A stretch of 64,000 nucleotides of DNA, taken from NCBI GenBank assembly GCA_032433765.1, contig JAVIAB010000124.1, forward strand, positions 93,895,345 through 93,959,344, given 5' to 3'. Numbering within the stretch: the stretch's first letter is position 1; each line of letters begins with the position of its first letter. The position numbers were made by a program, and so were the translations under genes. The DNA comes from Megaustenia siamemsis (Eukaryota; Mollusca; Gastropoda; Stylommatophora; Ariophantidae). Below, one piece after another: positions 52,801-63,350 of the stretch. A model generated the notes under the pieces. The model did no database searches. It saw nothing but the letters and a program-made list of their open reading frames with translations, and was not told the DNA's origin.

Positions 52801-54510
52801 ATGTTCCTGGTCTTATCTTCAGTCAACCTCTCACACGGAGGAAGTTCCTGGTCTTATCTTCAGTCAACCTCTCACACGGAGGATGTTCCTGGTCTTATCT
52901 TCAGTCAACCTCTCACACGGAGGATGTTCCTGGTCTTATCTCCAGTCAACCTCTCACACGGAGGAAGTTCCTGGTCTTATCTTCAGTCAACCTCTCATAC
53001 GGTGAAGTTCCTGGTCTTATCTTCAGTCAACCTCTCATACGGAGGATGTTCCTGGTCTTATCTTCAGCCAACCTCTCACACGGAGGATGTTCCTGGTCTT
53101 ATCTTCAGCCAACCTCTCACACGGAGGATGTTCCTGGTCTTATCTTCAGTCAACCTTTCATATGCAGGGTGTTCCTGGTCTTATCTTCAGTCAACCTTTC
53201 ATATGCAGGGTGTTCCTGGTCTTATCTTCAGTCAACCTTTCATATGCAGGGTGTTCCTGGTCTTATCTTCAGTCATCCTTTCATACGGAGGATGTTCCTG
53301 GTCTTACCTTCAGTCAACCCCTCATACTGATGAAGTTCCTAATCTTATTCTCAGGGAACACCCTCCGCCCCCCCCCCCTCGCCCACAATAATGATGAAGC
53401 TCCTGAAATGTATTCAGTCAGTCCCTCATAATGATGAAGCTCCTGAATTGTATTCAGTCAGTCCCTCATAATGATGAAGCTCCTGAATTGTATTCAGTCA
53501 GACCCTCATAATGATGAAGCTCCTGAATTGTATCCAGTCAGTCCCTCATAATGATGAAGCTCCTGAATTGTATTCAGTCAGTCCCTCATTATGATGAAGC
53601 TCCTGAATTGTATTCAGTCAGTCCCTCATAATGATGAAGCTCCTGAATTGTATTCAGTCAGTCCCTCATAATGATGAAGCTCCTGAATTGTATTCAGTAA
53701 GACCCTCATAATGATGAAGCTCCTGATTTGTATCCAGTCAGTCCCTCATAATGATGAAGCTCCTGAATTGTATTCAGTCAGTCTCTCATAATGATGAAGC
53801 TCCTGAATTCTATTCAGTCAGTCCCTCATAATGATGAAGCTCCTGAATTGTATTCAGTCAGTCCCTCATAATGATGAAGCTCCTGAATTGCATTCAATCA
53901 GACCCTCATAATGATGAAGCTCCTGAATTGTATTCAATCAGACCCTCATAATGATGAAGCTCCTGAATTGTATTCAGTCAGTCCCTCATGCGGAAGATGT
54001 TCCTGTTCTTATCTTCAGACAACCCCTCATAATGATGAAGTTCCCTATCTTATCTTCAGACAACCCCTCATAATGTTAAAGTTCTCGATCTTATCTTCAG
54101 ACACCCCCTCATAATGATGAAGTTCCCGATCTTATCTTCAGTACGTAAAATGATGACGGTGATGATCTCAACAAGGACAGAAAGGAGTCACGTCAAATGT
54201 TGCCAAAGTTATGAAAACATCTTCACAATAACAAATAAAACCACAATATAGGATAATACATACAATATTGTAGACATAATATACCTAATAAACTAACGTT
54301 GACTGGATCATTGAAACCTTGTCTCACAAAACAGATGATGTTGATGACGTTGGCCCCAGTGCCTAAGAGAACTATTGCTTGACACACAAGTGAAAAAACT
54401 ATCCAATGTAGTATCATGATAATGTTACCATTCACGTCATCAATTTTCCGGTACTCATTAGACGAGTTTGAAATCGTTATTGTGTTTGACATGTTTGATT
54501 CTGTAGTCAT
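43260..54510 (-). CDS. Gene A: chemosensory-type rhodopsin-like GPCR (3 coding exons, intact)
   Basis: Joining 54510-54285, 50707-50496 and 43859-43260 on the minus strand gives an open frame of 345 aa plus stop. Seven hydrophobic segments are visible: TM1 in exon 1, TM2 and TM3 in exon 2, TM4-TM7 in exon 3. TM3 ends in ERCLCI, the place of the DRY motif. TM6 carries FICCFVPVR and TM7 ends NSTLNIFFYYHMSSKYR, the NPxxY region. The short N-terminus has several N-x-S/T sites and no obvious signal peptide, as in other class A receptors. This pattern is known from the large lineage-specific putative chemosensory receptor families of sea hares and other gastropods; ligand and tissue are unknown. 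Introns are 3.6 kb (41/40-bp arrays) and 6.6 kb (17-bp array, SINE, LINE). An AATAAA lies on the minus strand near 43137-43143, about 120 nt past the stop. No frame break was found. The model is the best-supported gene here together with gene B. Confidence 0.86.
43960..44980 (-). mobile_element. LINE RT and C-terminal region (family b)
   Basis: Minus strand: YWQQTAAIRINNQTGQFQYI, KQGVRQGCVLSPDLFSLYSE, GHNINNLRYADDTVLIAETE (intact YADD), broken thumb region, then MRRGKLEYLVTTGKIKGKRD, DSLVSWHGKQSRTELIR. It ends in (ATG)n at 43957-43978. Starts within 130 bp of gene A exon 3, in its intron 2, same sense. Confidence 0.87.
45000..45595 (+). mobile_element. LINE C-terminal region (family d)
   Basis: Reads VKSVLLYGCETWRTTKLTIM, KIQTFINGCL, then KEIQRRRWRWIGHTLRKPTE, MKIMGKTWNGLKRMARNRTT, with scattered stops. 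Ends in GAAGAAGAAGA. Confidence 0.82.
46131..47230 (+). repeat. 17-bp minisatellite, about 65 copies, in gene A intron 2
   Basis: Unit gacacactagacaacat. Variants (acgctaga, atattaga, accatggc) form higher-order blocks: the block at 46312-46445 recurs at 46456-46590. Confidence 0.97.
47231..47595 (+). repeat. 24-bp minisatellite, about 15 copies
   Basis: Unit roughly tgacacaatcacatacgctc plus ctcc or gttc. It shares the word atgacaca with the 17-bp array that precedes it, so one probably arose from the other. Confidence 0.9.
47714..47970 (+). mobile_element. tRNA-derived SINE in gene A intron 2
   Basis: Head GGGGAGCCGCGAAAGCTCAG, box B GGTTCGATCCC, full body and tail tgacgtgacgggggtacttt. 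It follows directly on the 17/24-bp minisatellites. Confidence 0.9.
49150..49800 (-). mobile_element. LINE C-terminal region (family c)
   Basis: Minus strand: MKRVEEFTFLCTMFTEDGKL, then YMPAKQQMINSIFIPTLCYE, SQTWTLSKSQL, MRCLRNVTDNTRRDRIRNET, then after a stop QQLNWFGHLVRMNPHQSPSR, GKRPRGRPRRIWVEAV. In gene A intron 2, same sense as the gene. Confidence 0.82.
50496..50707 (-). CDS. Gene A exon 2 (TM2-TM3, ERC motif)
   Basis: Acceptor CCTAG| at 50709-50708 and donor CAG|GTTAAC after 50496. The 212-nt exon completes the split glycine codon and reads LAVADLGCLLTLVWTNICL, then a loop, then TM3 ending ERCLCITAPLQ. It is 3 nt shorter than gene B exon 2 through an in-frame loss of one residue in the extracellular loop (QYLTGMPH against QYLTSGMPH). 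The exon leaves in phase 0. Confidence 0.88.
50910..51118 (+). mobile_element. LINE 3' end (family c)
   Basis: MTQRAINKRYENARLRGSPR, KRWIKGMLESLVGITLEEAN, RRTKNRRLYLLSNANGNGGR: close to the copy at 9240. In gene A intron 1, antisense to the gene. Confidence 0.82.
51340..51575 (-). mobile_element. LINE 3' end (family b)
   Basis: MRRGKLEYLVTTGKIKGKRY, REKIVDSLVSWHGKQSTTEL, ending in GATGATGATGATC. Very close to the copy at 43984. Confidence 0.82.
52116..53348 (+). repeat. 41-bp minisatellite, about 29 copies, in gene A intron 1
   Basis: Unit cagtcaacctctcatacgga then ggatgttcctggtcttatctt. Because 41 is not a multiple of 3 and the unit has no stop in any frame, three overlapping plus-strand frames stay open (up to 360 aa). 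They are an arithmetic effect, not genes. Confidence 0.97.
53385..54140 (+). repeat. 40-bp minisatellite, about 15 copies plus hybrid units
   Basis: Unit agtcagtccctcataatgat then gaagctcctgaattgtattc. From 53985 the units become hybrids with the 41-bp array (cctcataatgatgaagttcc then cttatcttcag), showing shared origin. Ends 145 bp from exon 1 of gene A. Confidence 0.95.
54285..54510 (-). CDS. Gene A exon 1 (N-terminus and TM1)
   Basis: Starts at ATG 54510-54508 (MTTESNMSNT) and encodes 75 aa plus one base, ending in the conserved string GFNDPVNVSLL before donor G|GTATAT. TM1 is the run from about residue 28 to 60 (IIMILHWIVFSLVCQAIVLL and onward). A second in-frame ATG six codons on (MSNTITIS) aligns with the start of gene B, so the true initiator could be either. 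The first is preferred because gene C also begins MTTE. Confidence 0.85.
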
Positions 54511-55342
54511 TTCTTGGGTCTCGTTTACACTAACAATTATGTTTTCTTTTATTCACAATGTAAACTGTAAATAATTTACAATAAATATTGTGGCAGTGAT
54601 ACTATTTTCCAACATCTTAACTACAGTGTTAACATGCCTACAGTGATTGTGAGCCTTCTTTGGGTCCGATTTTAGTAGTTGGTATACCACACGTTTCAAC
54701 GCACCGTGTGCCATGCCGATTTCGGTCACATATGTTCAGCCGTAGAGTACGTCACTCTCAATTTGATTAGTGTAAATCGTCATCAAATCATATTCATTCT
54801 ATGTATCTAATATAATCTTTGTATTTTTAATATTTAATTCCTTGTTCCGTTTTCTAAAAATGCATATATAATATGTTATATTTTAGAGAAAAATAAACAT
54901 GTAGATTGCTTTTTAAAACCACGAACAATTTTGTCTCTGAAATCTCTTCATTTACATTGGTTAAAAGATTCCGACCTGAAAGAGTTGGCGAAATATCACC
55001 ACTGCACATTCAACAATTACAGTTTTATGAAGGGTCAGTTATAAACCAGGCAGATTTCCGAGTCTAGATCACCAATAATAAATCAACACATTTTCGTGCA
55101 GATAAGTTTTAGTCACGAAATTGAAGTTCACATGAGAATGTAAAAACCAATACTATTGGACTTTCGAAGAAAATCCGTATTTATTATTGAAACAACCAAT
55201 CCTTTTATACGCAAACATTTAAGAAAATATTGGAAGTCGGTTGTTTTCATCTAAACACAAGCAATAATCTAATATTAGTGTCAATTATCAACTTTAACAT
55301 TAAACTAAACATATAATATCATAGATTGGTTATTGATTATTG

Positions 55343-55555
55343 GTTATGGAAGGCCTCGGTATCACTGCAAACGAATCACAATCCATAATTGCTCAACCGC
55401 CCGTGCCAGTGGAATCGTCCGAATTACTAACTCATCTCCCAAACAAAGAAAGGTAACTGTAGTCCCCATCGTAGCAGTCTCAGCACACGCCAATAAGGCG
55501 AAGCCGCGCAGAAAGTGAACACAGTCAACTGTTCCTGTCATATCATAGATGTTTC
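55343..55555 (-). repeat. Dispersed repeat R1, reverse copy
   Basis: Minus strand frame MTGTVDCVHFLRGFALLACA, ETATMGTTVTFLCLGDELVI, PLARAVEQLWIVIRLQ stop. Same as the copy at 33668 but opposite in orientation, about 830 bp upstream of gene A. Confidence 0.75.
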
Positions 55556-55789
55556 TATTTAACAAACAGGAATACTTTGAAAATTGTCCCTCAAACAACA
55601 GAAACTCCTACACTGCAACTGAAATTCAGCCCATTAAACGTTAATAAGACAACAATGCGAACAATTAGGTTGAGTAGGAAGGCATTTTCATGAGATGTAG
55701 AGGGAAAATACGTTACATGAACCAAGACATGTCTCTTTTAAATCTGTGGGAGTAACATGACAATTGATTTGAAGTCAATTCATCATCAT

Positions 55790-55807
55790 CTTCACAATCA
55801 TCATCAC

Positions 55808-55872
<65 letters not shown>

Positions 55873-55873
55873 A
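55790..55873 (+). repeat. (CAT)n microsatellite, tail of a LINE
   Basis: About 25 CAT units, directly joined to the reverse family b LINE end, whose ATG tail it extends. Confidence 0.95.
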
Positions 55874-56450
55874 GTACGATGCCAACCAGCGTAGGTGATC
55901 ATGTCTCTCCAGTTGAGAAAAGTCGACTTTTGATCTCGACAGCTATTTATCATTTCTGTTCTTGACCTTCCGCCAAGTCATTCTCCTAATCTGTCTAGTA
56001 ACCTTTCTCATTACTTCCTCCATCTTTTCGTCTCTTAATTTTTCCAGTTGTTACAATATATTCCAGTTGTTACAATATATTCCAGGTGTTACAATATATT
56101 CCAGTTGTTACAATATATTCCAGTTGTTACAATATATTCCAGTTGTTACAATATATTCCAGTTGTTACAATATATTCCAGTTGTTACAATATATTCCAGT
56201 TGTTCCATTCTCATTGCATGGCCAAAAAATGATGATTGTTTCTTCCCAATATTGGATATTAGCTCTTTTTTTTTGTTTTGGCCTCTTTCTGAACGTTTTC
56301 ATTACTCTTCTTAGCTGTCCATGGTATTCTCAACATTCTCCTGTAAAACCACATTTCTACAGCCTCCAGTGATATTCTTGTATATTGTCCTATTGTCATT
56401 TATTCACATCCATATGTTAAGACTGGCTCTACATAAAATTTAAGTCAATG
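55874..56450 (-). mobile_element. LINE 3' end (family b) carrying an internal minisatellite
   Basis: Minus strand has the family b C-terminal text (FFGHAMRMEQLEYIVTTG region). The stretch coding LEYIVTTG has been expanded to the 19-bp array listed at 56042. Beyond it lies a decayed thumb region. Confidence 0.75.
56042..56203 (+). repeat. 19-bp minisatellite, about 8.5 copies, inside a LINE
   Basis: Unit ttccagttgttacaatata. One unit is the normal LINE coding sequence; all copies are near identical, so expansion is recent. Confidence 0.95.
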
Positions 56451-56879
56451 AAGTAATCAAGAAAACAACACTCAAAAATTATGGTTATATCAAATGTTCA
56501 GATTGAAGAAGACTTGACAAAAGAGAAACTGAATGCATAGTTCATGAACAAACCGATAAAGGATGATTTAGATTAATTCAGAAAACGGTGGAAACATGAG
56601 ATGTTGAACTCCCTACAGAATACAGTCACCGTGGCAAAAACTATGGCGGTGCAGAGAGAGAGATTATTAAGAAGATCGACGTTATTATCCAATGAGGTTA
56701 AAGATGACGATGGCAGATAGTCATTTAACTGCATAAGTGATAAATGTTGCCAATACGTTTACTTTTCTTACTAAAGAAATATAAGTCCTTTTTTTGTTAT
56801 ACAATGTTATAAATGTGAAACAGTTGCACAACTCGAAATACCTGGCCACATAAATAAGATGAGACGGAATATGCACAAT

Positions 56880-57365
56880 ATAAATAAAAAGTAGAAGAAC
56901 ACACGCCAAAGTAGCATTTCAGAATATGACAAAACATTTCGTACAAGTCAATGTCAATAGAAGTGAGAAAGACAGTTCATCAATGCTATATAGAGCCGAC
57001 TCTAAACCTTGGAAGCGAACCATGGACAGTAAAGAGAAAAATTATAAGACGACTAGATGCCATAGAGGTGGGTTGAGATATTGAGAGATCCATGTGCTGC
57101 TAAAAACACAAACATGGACATTTCTCAAAGATGCAAATACACAAATAGATCTCATAAAAAAAACATCAGAAATAAACAATTTTTTTCTGGAACATAAGGA
57201 GAACAGGAAAGTAAGTAGGGATATTTGGTTACAACAGGAAAAATACAAGGAATAGGAGACTGTGAAATACAAAGAAAAATAATACTAGACTGGTTTGATG
57301 GCTCGGTAAACAATCAACAACTGTATTGACACGAACACTGTGATCAGATAATTTTGGAAGGATAT
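56880..57365 (+). mobile_element. Decayed LINE C-terminal region (family b)
   Basis: Fragments parallel to the copy at 39578: acatttcgtacaagtcaatg then aatagaagtgagaaag (SMSIEVRK), atggacagtaaagag (WTV), ggatatttggttacaacagg (YLVTTG). No long frame remains. Confidence 0.6.
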
Positions 57366-57654
57366 TGCTTGCTTGCTTTCGTTCGCCCGATGACTAAAGT
57401 ATTCTACAGTATTGTATTAGACTATATAATTCCTCTTCATCATCCGCCCTTAAAAGGACGTTAAGTGGACGTGTCTGCGTTGTGTTGTGCTTTGCAGTAT
57501 AACTGTGATATTTGCGCCTTTCGCCAAAACACATCCGACTTCAGCACGACATTTTTGAGTACCGGGTTGTCTTCCCTCTTCGATCCCTGCTCGCTTGGCC
57601 AGACTAGACAGGTTAGTCTGTTACTGGAGGCACCACGGAGAGGTGATTCTACAA

Positions 57655-58270
57655 ATTAAACTATAGTTCCTCTCAAATCAAAACTTATTTCATTATAAAA
57701 TTCCTCAAATTAAACTATAGTTCCTCTCAAATCAAAACTTATTTCATTATAAAATTCCTCAAATTAAACTATAGTTTCTATCAAAGCAAAACGTATTTCA
57801 TTTTAAAATTCCTCAAATTAAACTATAGTTCCTCTCAAATCAAAACTTATTTCATTATAAAATTCCTCAAATTAAACTATAGTCTCTCTCAAAGCAAAAC
57901 TTATTTCATTATAAAATTCCTCAAATTAAACTATAGTTTCTCTCAAAGCAAAACTTATTTCATTTTAAAATTCCTCAAATTAAACTATAGTTTCTCTCAA
58001 AGCAAAACTTATTTCATTTTAAAATTCCTCAAATTAAACTATAGTTTCTCTCAAATCAAAACTTATTTCATTATACAATTCCACAAATTAAACTATAGTT
58101 TCTCTCAAAGCAAAACTTATTTCATTTTAAAATTCCTCAAATTAAACTATAGTTTCTCTCAAAGCAAAACTTATTTCATTTTAAAATTCCACAAATTAAA
58201 CTATAGTTTCTTTCAAAGCAAAACTTTTTTCATTTTAAAATTCCACAAATTAAACTATAGTTTCTCTCAA
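57655..58270 (+). repeat. 54-bp minisatellite, about 11.4 copies
   Basis: Unit aaattaaactatagtttctc then tcaaagcaaaacttatttca and ttttaaaattcctc. Copies vary between tttctc/ttcctc and aagc/aatc. The stretch 58275-59400 has nothing I recognise. Confidence 0.97.
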
Positions 58271-59411
58271 CGTAGGTTTATCCTATCTCTGACCCCTGTG
58301 TGTGACCTAGATTACAACGACATTCACCGAAATACTTCATTAGTGAAGACCCAACATAGGTTCCGTTATCTTAATATTATGTATTTCGGACATTTTAAAG
58401 CAACCAATGATTATTGTATAAGTATTGTACAAACAGTCGCCTTCTTAATTCAGTAAAGGTCCAACGACAGCTTGTCATTATTGCTATTACCCATGCACTC
58501 ATGAGTGACTTTGACCAAGATAGTATAATTATAAAATCATAAACGGATGAGTGTCGTATACATATCCCATCCAATTTGGGGGAAATAAAATAATAGGATG
58601 TTTAACAAATCTGTAATGACTTCTGTAGAAAGAAGATGTTACAAATCATCAAGTCATCAATAACTAACGAAAGGGAATCATCTCTTCTGCTAAATATGTC
58701 ATACGGCTATTATTGTTGTATCATTAGCTATTCACTGATAACATAGTCTAACTGTTATTACGACCGGTGTATAGGAATTACAATGAATGTGATAATTTTC
58801 TTTGTTAAATACGTATACATCACACGTGATAATTATTTCTACATACGATGTTGAATGAGGTTTGGTTACAGTAGGTAAAATAATGTGCCAGCTGAGTATG
58901 ACTGGCTATAATTTCATTGTATAATTTAATGTGGAGGCGTATTATCTTAAACGTGAAATGGCTGCCACAGAAATAATAGCTATTGTTACAATCACTAATT
59001 TATTATTTTACTTAAGATGACGAAATAACGTTACTACTCGAAATTAGGCATATTATCATAAGTTTAAAGCAGATATTAGCGACTACGTTTTTCCAAAATA
59101 AATATAGATTTATAAGAACGAACATTTAATTGCTACAAAGCCACATTGTAAAATGACATTTATATTATAGAAGTGTAATCATTTTCTGTTCAGAACCAAT
59201 AAAACTGCACTCAGATAGTATCATTTAGTACTTTCGACTCTGACTTGACTAAATAAAGAGTTCAGTTTAGTTTCCCATAAACTCTGTCTGTACCCTTCAT
59301 TGGATATACGTGTTCATTAAGCAAAGTAAGAATTTGGTTAAAAAAAATATGTCAATAGGCTCTGGATATGGGTAGTGAGAATATCGACATTTATATTCAT
59401 AGGATTTGTTT

Positions 59412-59535
59412 GAGTCATTGAGTTATTTGCGGATCATTATAATTCACTCCGAACATGTCCATAGGTGCTCAGATCCCCTCATCAGCAAGCCTCGCAGTGT
59501 CCAGCGACTGACGACTCCAGTTCTACATTCATAGG
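59412..59535 (-). mobile_element. LINE 3' end (family f), very short
   Basis: tgagtcattgagttatttgc then gcgactgacgactccagttc, the reverse of the C-terminus/tail seen at 27150-27260. It runs straight into the 43-bp array. Confidence 0.85.
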
Positions 59536-60459
59536 AACAACCGATGAGCACAAGAATAACGACAGTTACATTCATAGGAACAACCGATAAGCACAAGAAT
59601 ATCGACAGTTACATTCACAGGAACAAACAATAAGTACAAGAATATCGACAGTTACATTCATAGGGTCAAGCAATAAGTACAAGAATATCGACAGTTACAT
59701 TCATAGCAACAACCAATAAGTACAAGAATATCGACAGTTACATTCACAGGAACAAGCAATAAGTACAAGAATATCGACAGTTACATTCATAGGAACAAGC
59801 AATAAGTACAAGAATATCGACAGTTACATTCATAGGAACAAGCAATAAGTACAAGAATATCGACAGTTACATTCATAGGAACAAGCAATAAGTACAAGAA
59901 TATCGACAGTTACATTCATAGGAACAAGCAATAAGTACAAGAATATCGACAGTTACATGCATAGGAACAAGCAATAAGTACAAGAATATCGACAGTTACA
60001 TTCATAGGAACAAGCAATAAGTACAAGAATAACGACAGTTACATGCATAGGAACAAGCAATAAGTACAAGAATATCGACAGTTACATTCATAGGAACACG
60101 CAATAAGTACAAGAATATCGACAGTTACATTCATAGGAACAAGCAATAAGTACAAGAATATCGACAGTTACATTCATAGGAACAAGCAATAAGTACAAGA
60201 ATATCGACAGTTACATTCATAGGAACAAGCAATAAGTACAAGAATATCGACAGTTACATTCATAGGAACAAGCAATAAGTACAAGAATATCGACAGTTAC
60301 ATTCATAGGAACAAGCAATAAGTACAAGAATATCGACAGTTACATTCATAGGAACAAGCAATAAGTACAAGAATATCGACAGTTACATTCATAGGAACAA
60401 GCAATAAGTACAAGAATATCGACAGTTACATTCATAGGAACAAGCAATAAGTACAAGAA
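59536..60459 (+). repeat. 43-bp minisatellite, about 21.5 copies
   Basis: Unit acattcataggaacaagcaa then taagtacaagaatatcgaca gtt. The left copies are more diverged (ccgatgagcac), the right ones nearly identical, so growth was towards the right. Confidence 0.97.
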
Positions 60460-60984
60460 TGAGATTCTCAGTTAATTTAATTTTTGTACAATTCCTTGCC
60501 AAACATGGTGAATTGCTAACTGTCGATAATTGTTACTATGCTTTTTCCAAATAAATATGCAGTCGATTATTATCTACGGTTTGAAATTGTAAACGGGTTT
60601 TAATTCTATACACTTTAGTTGTATACATAGTCTTTGTTTTCCTTTGTCGTTCCGTGGCCAGTTAGAATAAAACAGTGACTGTTACTCAGTAGGATCTCTT
60701 GTTCGACAGCTACGCACTTCCACCTCGGATCATATGTGACCATTTTTTGACAAGAAGTCCCAGGTTAGACTCAAACTAATCATCTCTCTGATTTCCCCTC
60801 TGATTTCCCCTCTGATTTCTCTCTGATTTCTCTCTTTAGCCATGTTGTTTGTCTGTGTAAGGGGTTAAGGCAAAGAAATGCAAATGAATGCATACAAATG
60901 CGAAGCTGCAGTAAAGCTGAATATGAGGAAAAATAAAAAAATAAAAAAAAAGGTATGTTAGAAGATTTACGTGATAAGTGGACG

Positions 60985-61035
60985 ACACAGACTAAACGAC
61001 ATTTCGGCCCAATAGGCCTTCAGCAGGAACAAACA
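60985..61035 (-). ncRNA. Hammerhead-like relic (Penelope-type)
   Basis: Minus strand CCTGCTGAAGGCCTATTGGG then CCGAAATGTCG: stem II GGCC/GGCC and GAAA are intact, but the core reads CUGCUGA, with the invariant A changed. The best stem of the four relics. Confidence 0.35.
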
Positions 61036-61074
61036 AGAAAAAAACACACAGAAAACTAATAACGAAATATTAAA

Positions 61075-61160
61075 TAATTCCAGGTCAATTAAAATTAAAT
61101 TCCAGGTCAATTAAAATTAAATTCCAGGTCAATTAAAATTAAATTCCAGGTCAATCTGAG
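61075..61160 (+). repeat. 22-bp minisatellite, about 4 copies
   Basis: Unit attccaggtcaattaaaatt aa, perfect copies, about 45 bp from the hammerhead-like relic. Confidence 0.93.
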
Positions 61161-61194
61161 ACAGTTCTGTTCATGATTTCTGAGTCTCTTTTCA

Positions 61195-61640
61195 CATCGT
61201 GACCTACCCACATTCAGATATCATCATGTGCCCTACTGCTTGCGTATCTCCAATCTTCTGTCCACAGCGCATCGTATCAATGCTATCCTTGTTTATTTAC
61301 CGTACCATGTCATCAGGATACCTAATATCTTCTTTATTTGTCGCCCATATCTCTCTTTCCAGATATTCGCCAGTTGTAAACAAGTATTCCATCTTTCATC
61401 TGCTCATAGTCCAAGAAAAATGTTGATTGCTCATGTCTTATTATTGTTAGTAGCTATTTTCACTTGTATTGTGCGCTTTAAGAATGTCTTAATTTGAGTT
61501 TGTAGCTGCTCAGTGAACTCCCATCGTTCTCCAGAGAAATTCCATCTTTGTGGTCTCTAACAGTATTTTCATTTGTTTGTCTACTGCCCACGATTCGCTT
61601 CACGTATACACATAAAGTTGGACGAAAGTACTTTGTCAAA
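61195..61640 (-). mobile_element. Decayed LINE C-terminal region (family b)
   Basis: Minus strand: KMEYLFTTGEYLERE-like text near 61340-61400 and the GxExW region near 61590 (gattcgcttcacgtatacac on plus). Many lesions. Confidence 0.55.
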
Positions 61641-61929
61641 CACACTAGTATTTCCTACGAGTACAATGTTTTAGTAATGAATTACATGTTTGCATAAGCC
61701 TCATTATAATACAAAAAATATTAGATGTGGTCAAAAGAAGAAGGTGATCACTTTTTAGCCAATGTGATGAGAAGAGACAACAAAGGAACTCAACTGATGA
61801 GGGAACCAGAAAGTAAAAGAACACGAAATCAACTTAGAGTAACACTAAACGAAGCACTGTAGTGAGAAGCAACAACAGCAAACATCAGCTTCCTGTCGAG
61901 TTTGAGAGGCACGAATTCTGCCAGAATAG

Positions 61930-62218
61930 AAGCGTGGTCAAATACCAGTGGATAAAGAAATACAGCGAAGACGATGGCGATGGATAGGACACACACTACG
62001 GAAACCAACTGAGAGTATTACACAACAGGCCCTTTTTTGGAATCCCCAGGGGAAAAGACAAAGAGGAAGACCAAGGAATTCTTGGAGAAGACAGATTGAA
62101 GCAGAGATGAAGATGATGGGGAAGACATGGAATGATCTTAAAAGAATTGCAAAAAACAGAACGACTTGGAAAGTGTTTGTTGAAGACCTATGCTCCACTG
62201 GGAGCTAAAAGGTAGAAG
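61930..62218 (+). mobile_element. LINE C-terminus (family d), best copy
   Basis: An open 86-aa frame: DKEIQRRRWRWIGHTLRKPT, GKRQRGRPRNSWRRQIEAEM, KMMGKTWNDLKRIAKNRTTW, FVEDLCSTGS stop. WIGH and GRPRxSW are the standard post-RT motifs. Ends in AGAAGAGAGAGAGA. Confidence 0.85.
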
Positions 62219-62764
62219 AGAGAGAGAGAAGCGTGTAGATAGATACGTTATCAGTACTGTGCAAAGTTTGACACTTAATAGCAAAGATCGTCGGAAACGT
62301 AGAGTCTAGAATTATTGCTTCATGCACCGTGCTCGGTTCAAAAGTACTTTAAATAGATGGATAAGTTTCTTCATGCAAATGTTTATTCTTTAAGAATAAA
62401 CGAACATATCAGTGACATGGGTGAACAACAACATGTTTTGTTTTTCTTTTTAATAAACACAAAGTCTGGTATAGAATGTCTTATATATTTGTGAAGTTTA
62501 ATAGTTAAAATTCGACCATATTAAACGTATGTTCGCAGACTACACCAAATCATTTTACAAAGATAGGAAACTTTAAAATAGACTCACAAAAAATAGACAA
62601 AGTAAACTTTAAAAATGCAACGAACTGAAAATAATAAATGTATGTAACAAAAAAATAAAATACAGATTTCTGTACGAAATGTTTTTATCAATCCAACGGA
62701 GGAGATTTCATGTACACCATTTTTACTCGTTTTAAATATCGATGTACATGTTTATATTTCTTTA

Positions 62765-63350
62765 ATCATCATCATCATCATCATCATTGAGTCCCGTCTC
62801 CGCATCGAAGGTTAGCTACCATGGAGCCATTCCACTCTGTCTCTTACTTTGATGGTGCAGATTGTCATAGGTTGACTTACATCTTTTGATGATACTCGTC
62901 CATGTTAGTCTTGGTCTGTCTCTGCTTCTTTTACATTGTATTTTCCCTTCCAATATTACTTTTATTAATACTGTTGTGTCTTTTAACATGCCCCAAAAAT
63001 TTCATTTGTCTTGTTCTAATTGTGTTTAGTAGTTCTCTTTTAATTTTTAGTTGTTTTAAAACTTCATCGTTTGTTTTCTTTTCTTTCTATCCAATTCTAC
63101 CTATTCTTCTATAAATCCACATTTCAAAGGCTTTAATTTTCTCTTCTGTTTTCTGTTCTAATGTCCATATTTCTGCACCATACAGGAATATTGAGAAGAT
63201 ATAACATTTTGCTATTCTTAGTTTTAACCTTGGTGTAATTTGTTTTGATGTTAGTATATTTTTCATGGCATTAAAATTACTCTTTGCCATACCTATTCTT
63301 TTGTTTATTTCAGATGTACATTTTTCATCACCTGTTATAGTATGTGTATT
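62765..63350 (-). mobile_element. LINE 3' end (family a)
   Basis: Minus strand: MAKSNFNAMKNILTSKQITP, LKLRIAKCYIFSIFLYGAEI, FEMWIYRRIGRIG, then broken, ending in (ATG)n at 62766-62786. From 63350 to the window end I see nothing recognisable. Confidence 0.82.

Noticed and set aside
52302..53391. Long repetitive proteins of 229-360 aa
   Set aside because: All three forward frames are open only because the 41-bp unit lacks stops. No start context or splice partners.
57465..57659. 64-aa plus-strand frame
   Set aside because: Somewhat GC-richer than its surroundings, but there is no family text, no splice partners and no conservation evidence inside the window.
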